Origin: CAYVMD01 sp964452465
GTDB taxonomy: Bacteria > Armatimonadota > JACIXR01
Reading direction: 5' to 3'
Assembly (NCBI GenBank): GCA_964452465.1
Contig: CAYVMD010000063.1
Location: 1 to 9,751, forward strand
DNA length: 9,751 nt
Shown: positions 5,787 to 9,751 of the stretch, piece after piece
How positions within the stretch are numbered: the stretch's first letter is position 1
Layout of the letters: each line of letters begins with the position of its first letter
Position numbers and translations under genes: made by a program
The notes under the pieces: generated by a model
Told to the model about the DNA's origin: nothing
Databases searched by the model: none
The model's input: only the letters and a program-made list of their open reading frames with translations

Positions 5787-7036
5787 AGGGCTTCCTTCGC
5801 CGTCAACTCCAACGCCTTATCTATTTCTCTTTGAAGGATAGGGGGGAGTCCGGGCATCTCTATGTGGAGGAAGCCCCTGGTGATGGCGGAAACCGCCTCC
5901 TCCCTCCTCAATCCCCTTGTCATGAGGTATTCCACCGCTTCCTCCGCTATGGGACCGATCGCTGCCTCATGAGAAAGATCGCTTAAGGGAGCTTCCTCAG
6001 CTATCAACTCGGGGATAGCCTGTATCATCGCCTGGGAGGAAAGGAGAATGCCCCGGCAATCCAGATGCCCCTTGGTATCGTTCGCCCTTCCTATTAGTTG
6101 TCCCCTCATGTAGAGTTGGGAGGCATCCCCTCCTATACTGCGGGCGATGGATTCCCCCCTCGTGTTGGGGGCGGAGAAGATTATCCTGGTTCCTAAATCT
6201 ATATAGGAGTTCCCCCTTCCATACACTATGGAATTGAAGGTAGCCCTCGCCCCCTCCCCTTTTAATATCGCCGTGGGATAAGCCTGAAGAGATTTAACGG
6301 GGCGGAGAAGAACATAATTATTAACGAAGGTCGCTCCTTCCTCCAATATGACGGTGGTGCGGGGACGAACATCAAACTCCTCCCCCCAATTGTGGATCAT
6401 GGTGAAGTAAAGCGTGGCTCCCTTCTTGACATAGAACTCGCTTATCCCTATGTGCACCCCTCTCCTCACCCGGGGGGCGATCGTGCATCCGGTGAGGAGG
6501 TTCAATTCCGCCCCTTCTTCTACTATCACGATATTGTGCACATTCTGCATCGCCCTATCCTCACCCAGGAAGAGACAGGCTTGAATGGGGGTAGCCACCT
6601 TCTCTCCCGGAAGAGCCCTTATGAAATAGCCGTGAGTTTGGAGGAGATGGGCAGTGGCGGTATATTTATCCGCATCCACGGGGACCGCCCTCCACCAATA
6701 ATCCATCATCCAGTCCTCCTTCAATACCTCCTCCGTGCTCATTATCTCCAGTTTCCCCCTGTACATCTCCTGGACCTTACTGTAGATGGGAGCCCTGTCC
6801 AATTGGAAATAGGAACCCGCTCGCTCCTTCTCCTCCGGGATCACCCCCACCTCCAGCGCCCTTTGCCTTATCTCCTCGGGAAGATCCTCCAAAGAGGAAA
6901 CACCCTCCCTCTCGGGAGGGAGGAAGAACTCGCTCAAATCCACATCGGGACCGTAAGGAGAAGGTTTTTCCTTAGCCTCCTCTGCCTTCTTCGTTAATTC
7001 CTTTAAATATTCCTGCATCTCGCGCATTCTAAGCAT
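5783..7036 (-). CDS. smsB: SufB/SufD-like Fe-S scaffold protein of minimal SUF-like (SMS) system
   Basis: This 417-residue protein builds Fe-S clusters together with the adjacent ATPase. An N-terminal helical part (1-75) is followed by the SufBD right-handed beta-helix (about 120-335, with hallmark turns such as VEEGAELNLLTGCTIAP, VKKGATLYFTMIHNW and LEEGATFVNNYV). The conserved C-terminal helical motif is LSHEAAIGPIAEEAVEYLMTRGL (about 353-375), whose His356 matches the essential SufB/SufD histidine. Cysteines are C154, C184 and C327; the position of the E. coli SufB Cys405 appears to be Ala or Gln here, so cluster ligation must differ. It is shorter than E. coli SufB (about 495) and fits the archaeal-type SmsB. 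ATG 7036 overlaps smsC by 34 bases. The ATG at 7027 has better spacing (9 bases) from GAGGG, so the real start may be there. Confidence 0.88.
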   Translation of the reverse strand: MLRMREMQEYLKELTKKAEEAKEKPSPYGPDVDLSEFFLPPEREGVSSLEDLPEEIRQRALEVGVIPEEKERAGSYFQLDRAPIYSKVQEMYRGKLEIMSTEEVLKEDWMMDYWWRAVPVDADKYTATAHLLQTHGYFIRALPGEKVATPIQACLFLGEDRAMQNVHNIVIVEEGAELNLLTGCTIAPRVRRGVHIGISEFYVKKGATLYFTMIHNWGEEFDVRPRTTVILEEGATFVNNYVLLRPVKSLQAYPTAILKGEGARATFNSIVYGRGNSYIDLGTRIIFSAPNTRGESIARSIGGDASQLYMRGQLIGRANDTKGHLDCRGILLSSQAMIQAIPELIAEEAPLSDLSHEAAIGPIAEEAVEYLMTRGLRREEAVSAITRGFLHIEMPGLPPILQREIDKALELTAKEAL

Positions 7037-7740
7037 CCCTCATAGCCATGTTCTTTTATCTGCTTCAAAAGATCACGAGGATTGCCCTCGCATATGATCC
7101 TGCCATCTATCATTACATGCCCGATATCCGCATTGACATAATCCAGGATGTGCCCCGTATGGGTTATCACCAGCCCCGCCTTCTTCTTCTCCCTAACCTT
7201 TGTCTTTCCCAAGAGTATGTTTATCGCTTCCCCAATCAAGGCGATGTTATCCAGATCCACACCCGATTCCGGCTCGTCTATCAGGGCTAAAAGGGGCTTT
7301 TGAAGAAGGAGTTGGAATAGTTCCACCTTCTTCATCTCCCCACCGGAAAAGCCATGGTGAAGATCCCTATCCAAAAGTTCCTCGCACTCCAATAGTTTCG
7401 CCACTTGCTTCACGCTTTCCCCGTCTTCCTTCAGGATGTAGTTAGCCAATTGCCGTAAAGTAACACCCCTTATAGTGGGGGGTCTCTGGAAGGCGATGCC
7501 CAAACCAAGGCGTGCCCTCTCATCCGTTGACATGTTGGTTATATCCTGCCCTTGCCAGATTATCCTTCCCTTGGAAATGTTAAGATTACCGAGCCCCATT
7601 ATCGCCCTAAGGAGGGTTGTCTTGCCGGAGCCGTTGGGCCCCATCAATATATGCGTCTCCTCCTCCCCTATATACAGGTTCACCCCCCTCAACACCTTCT
7701 TTCCTTCTATCTCTACTTCCAGATCCTCTACAAGGAGCAT
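7003..7740 (-). CDS. smsC: SufC-like ABC ATPase of minimal SUF-like (SMS) system, with C-terminal CxxCxxC
   Basis: This 245-residue soluble ABC ATPase energises the SufB-like scaffold. It shows Walker A GPNGSGKT (34-41), Q-loop AFQRP (Q85), signature FSGGE (131-135), Walker B LALIDEP (151-157, E156 catalytic), D-loop SGVD and H-loop THTG (H194). The DEPESGVDLD stretch is characteristic of SufC rather than of transport ATPases, and no permease is nearby. The C-terminus adds GCLECARC, a CxxCxxC set (C236, C239, C242) absent from E. coli SufC and reminiscent of archaeal-type homologues. It may hold a metal or cluster (inference). ATG 7740 is preceded by GGAGGTG, but with a long 13-base gap; an in-frame TGA overlapping that site rules out an upstream start. 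It is the first gene of the smsC-smsB operon. No cysteine desulfurase (SufS), SufU or SufE gene is in the window. Confidence 0.92.
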   Translation of the reverse strand: MLLVEDLEVEIEGKKVLRGVNLYIGEEETHILMGPNGSGKTTLLRAIMGLGNLNISKGRIIWQGQDITNMSTDERARLGLGIAFQRPPTIRGVTLRQLANYILKEDGESVKQVAKLLECEELLDRDLHHGFSGGEMKKVELFQLLLQKPLLALIDEPESGVDLDNIALIGEAINILLGKTKVREKKKAGLVITHTGHILDYVNADIGHVMIDGRIICEGNPRDLLKQIKEHGYEGCLECARCRNI

Positions 7741-7782
7741 TTCGCCTATGCTTCACCTCCGTGAGCCTTCCTCATCCATCAA

Positions 7783-7810
7783 ATTATAACTTTCGCCTTC
7801 CCTTTGTCCA
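7783..7810 (-). promoter_or_regulatory. Probable sigma70-type promoter for smsCB
   Basis: On the minus strand the -35 TGGACA (7810-7805, 5 of 6 consensus) and the -10 TATAAT (7788-7783, perfect) are separated by 16 bases. Transcription would begin near 7776, giving a leader of about 36 bases with GGAGGTG before ATG 7740. The -35 overlaps that of the divergent mannosidase promoter. Confidence 0.62.
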
Positions 7811-7835
7811 CACAGGAGAATAAAATTTGTATAAT
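7807..7835 (+). promoter_or_regulatory. Probable sigma70-type promoter for the GH38 gene
   Basis: The -35 TCCACA (7807-7812, 4 of 6) and the -10 TATAAT (7830-7835, perfect) have an exact 17-base spacer. A start near 7842 leaves about 26 bases of leader, containing AAGGAGGTG at 7853-7861. Its -35 shares 7807-7810 with the -35 of the opposite smsCB promoter, so one RNA polymerase should exclude the other. Confidence 0.55.
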
Positions 7836-7867
7836 TTTAGTCGTAATCCTATAAGGAGGTGTTTTCA

Positions 7868-9751
7868 ATGGAGATCCACCTGATCGCCAACGCCCACATA
7901 GACCCGGTGTGGCTCTGGCGCTGGCCGGAGGGAATGCAGGTGGTCAGGGCAACCTGTCAGAACATCCTGGAGTTGATGGAAAAGTTCCCCCATTTCAAAT
8001 TCGTGTTCTCCTCCGCTTCCTTCTATAAGTGGCTTAGAGAGGTGGACGAAGAACTCTTCCTCAAGGTAAAAAGATATGTAGAAGAAGGGCGCTGGGAAAT
8101 CGTGGGAGGCTGGTGGGTTGAGCCCGATTGCAACATACCCACGGGCGAGTCCTTCGTCCGCCACTCCCTTTACGGTCAACTCTATCTTGAAGAGAACCTG
8201 GGAAGAAGAGCAAGGGTGGGCTATAACCCCGACTCCTTCGGGCACAACGCCTCCCTCCCACAAATCCTCTCCAAATCCAGGCTCCCTTACTATGTCTTCA
8301 TGCGCCCCTCCCCTTGGGAAAAGGAATTGCCCTCCTACCTCTTCCTATGGAGGAGCAGGGATGGCTCTTCCGTCCTAACCTTCCGCATCCCTTTCTCCTA
8401 TACGGGCGGAAGGGACATCAAAGAGCATATAAAGCGAGTGATAGGGGAAATGGATGGAAAATTGGATAGGACAATGTGCTTCTTTGGAAGGGGAGACCAC
8501 GGTGGAGGACCTGTGGAGGAGGACCTGAAAAGCATAGAAGAACTGAAGCAAGAACTCGAGGGACATAAACTCACCTTCAGCACCACCTACCAGTTCTTCC
8601 AAACCGTAAAGAAGGAAGATCTGCCGATCGTGGAGGGGGAGCTCCAATATCACTCTCGGGGCTGTTATACCTCCTGCACCATGATAAAAACCCTTAACAG
8701 GAGGACGGAATGCGCCCTCATAAATGCGGAGAAGTTCGCCACCTTCGCTTCCCTTCTCACGGGGAGGGAATACCCAAGGGAAGAATTGAGGAAAGGCTGG
8801 GAGAACCTCCTTTTCTGCCAATTCCACGATATCCTGGCGGGAACGAGCATCCCCTCCGCCTATGAGGATGCCCGCAATATGTTGGGAGAAGCGTTGAGCA
8901 TAGGGGAACGAGTCACCCACCTTTCCCTCCAAAGCATCGCCAGGAATGTGAACACCCTCGGCGAAGGGGAAGCGGTGCTTATCTTCAACCCCTCCTCCTG
9001 GACGAGGAGGGAAGCGGTGGAAGTGGAGCTCGCCTGGAGTGGGGAGGGAATGAAGGTGGTGGATGCCTTCGGGAAGGAGGAACCCGCTCAGGAAATACAA
9101 TCCCAAAGCGTCACCGGCATGCGGAGGTTCCTCTTCATGGCGGAGGTTCCTCCCCTCGGCTATGCCCTCTATAGGCTACTTCCCTCTGAGAAAAAAGAAG
9201 GCGTCCCCTGCCTGGAGAACGAATACCTAAAGATAGAGATCGACGAGAACGGATACATCTCTCGCTTTTGGGACAAGAAGAACGAAATGCAACCTCTCCT
9301 TTGCCCTGCCTTCGTTCCCATAGTCGTTAAGGATGAAGGAGATGCCTGGGCGCATGACATAGTCTCCTTCCGAGAGGAGGTGGGTAGGTTCGTGGCCAAG
9401 GAGATCAAATGGGTAGAGAAAGGACCGATTCGCTGGAGATTGAGGGTGAAGAGCGAATACGAAAGAAGCTCCCTCTGGGAGGACTTCGTCCTCTATAGAG
9501 ATTTGCCCTTCTTGGATGTAGAATGCACCTTGGATTGGCGAGAGAAGCATAGGATGCTGAAGATAGCAGTGCCCACTCCATGGAAGGACTCCCTTGCTAC
9601 CTTCTCCATCCCCTACGGTTTCGTAGAGAGACCCCAAAACGGAGAGGAACAACCCCTCGGCAGTTGGATGAACATAGATTCCCCCCGGGGGGATTATGGC
9701 ATTGCCCTGATAAACGATTGCAAATATGGGGGGGATGTCATGGAGGGGGAA
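7868..9751 (+). CDS. Glycoside hydrolase family 38 alpha-mannosidase (3' end outside window)
   Basis: This is an open frame of 628 codons with no stop before the window end. GH38 enzymes are retaining, zinc-dependent alpha-mannosidases. The metal and catalytic set is complete: NAHIDPVWLW (H10, D12), YNPDSFGHNASLPQI with D122 as nucleophile and ligand, and QFHDILAGTSI (H320, D321). The catalytic barrel covers about residues 1-255 and the three-helix linker about 260-345. Beta-sandwich domains start near 370 (VLIFNPSSWTRREAVEV) and continue to the edge. No signal peptide is present, so it acts in the cytoplasm, probably on imported mannosides or oligosaccharides. ATG 7868 follows a perfect AAGGAGGTG with 8 bases after GGAGG, and has its own promoter. 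The missing part should be roughly 150-400 residues. Exact linkage specificity cannot be read from the sequence. Confidence 0.95.
   Translation, partial: MEIHLIANAHIDPVWLWRWPEGMQVVRATCQNILELMEKFPHFKFVFSSASFYKWLREVDEELFLKVKRYVEEGRWEIVGGWWVEPDCNIPTGESFVRHSLYGQLYLEENLGRRARVGYNPDSFGHNASLPQILSKSRLPYYVFMRPSPWEKELPSYLFLWRSRDGSSVLTFRIPFSYTGGRDIKEHIKRVIGEMDGKLDRTMCFFGRGDHGGGPVEEDLKSIEELKQELEGHKLTFSTTYQFFQTVKKEDLPIVEGELQYHSRGCYTSCTMIKTLNRRTECALINAEKFATFASLLTGREYPREELRKGWENLLFCQFHDILAGTSIPSAYEDARNMLGEALSIGERVTHLSLQSIARNVNTLGEGEAVLIFNPSSWTRREAVEVELAWSGEGMKVVDAFGKEEPAQEIQSQSVTGMRRFLFMAEVPPLGYALYRLLPSEKKEGVPCLENEYLKIEIDENGYISRFWDKKNEMQPLLCPAFVPIVVKDEGDAWAHDIVSFREEVGRFVAKEIKWVEKGPIRWRLRVKSEYERSSLWEDFVLYRDLPFLDVECTLDWREKHRMLKIAVPTPWKDSLATFSIPYGFVERPQNGEEQPLGSWMNIDSPRGDYGIALINDCKYGGDVMEGE

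Noticed and set aside
8375..9106. 243-residue open frame on the minus strand within the mannosidase gene (also 9227-9652 and 7865-8263)
   Set aside because: They lie wholly opposite a gene with complete GH38 motifs, show no recognisable domain and no ribosome site, and arise from skewed codon use that leaves the antisense frame open.
9680..9693. Perfect palindrome TCCCCCCGGGGGGA in the mannosidase gene
   Set aside because: It codes for Ser-Pro-Arg-Gly within the conserved frame and has no loop to form a useful hairpin. A similar G/C palindrome (4584-4598) in the M55 gene is also explained by coding.

Overview
The window reads as bacterial chromosome from a probably thermophilic, anaerobic and poorly characterised lineage. 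This is inferred from heavy use of AGA/AGG arginine and ATA isoleucine codons, Glu/Lys/Arg-rich proteins, strong AAGGAGG ribosome sites, a two-gene archaeal-type SUF-like iron-sulfur system, and a DUF6785-type membrane protein of the kind I associate with Armatimonadota, Planctomycetota and related groups. The phylum cannot be fixed from this sequence alone. There are ten protein-coding genes or gene fragments, no RNA genes, no CRISPR array and no insertion sequence. No gene-free stretch exceeds about 150 bases.

Layout. (1) 1-2112, plus strand: a compact phage-type operon. It holds the tail of an unidentified protein, a 27-codon CxxC mini-gene, a one-helix membrane protein, an LLH-family holin-like protein and an intact large terminase subunit. 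Genes overlap by 4-8 bases or sit 9-14 bases apart. This is the right-hand edge of a prophage, phage remnant or gene-transfer-agent-like cluster. (2) 2122-4843, minus strand: an M55 D-aminopeptidase and a many-helix DUF6785/OPT-like membrane protein, 13 bases apart, plausibly an uptake and hydrolysis pair for D-amino-acid peptides. (3) 4989-5786, plus strand: a membrane-anchored protein with a carboxypeptidase-regulatory-like domain, an NTF2-like domain and a Pro/Gln-rich 11-residue repeat tail. (4) 5783-7740, minus strand: smsC-smsB, an ABC ATPase plus SufB/SufD-type scaffold for Fe-S cluster assembly. (5) 7868-9751, plus strand: the first 628 codons of a cytoplasmic GH38 alpha-mannosidase, cut by the window end.

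The two divergent intergenic regions (4844-4988 and 7741-7867) each carry a pair of sigma70-like promoters. In the second pair the -35 elements overlap. Convergent gene ends are extremely tight (9 bases at 2113-2121; overlapping stop codons at 5783-5786) and show no terminator. I found no clear new defence or mobile system. The points most worth a second look are the short phage module beside housekeeping genes, the minimal SmsCB system whose ATPase cysteine tail is encoded inside the gene overlap, and the M55/DUF6785 pair.
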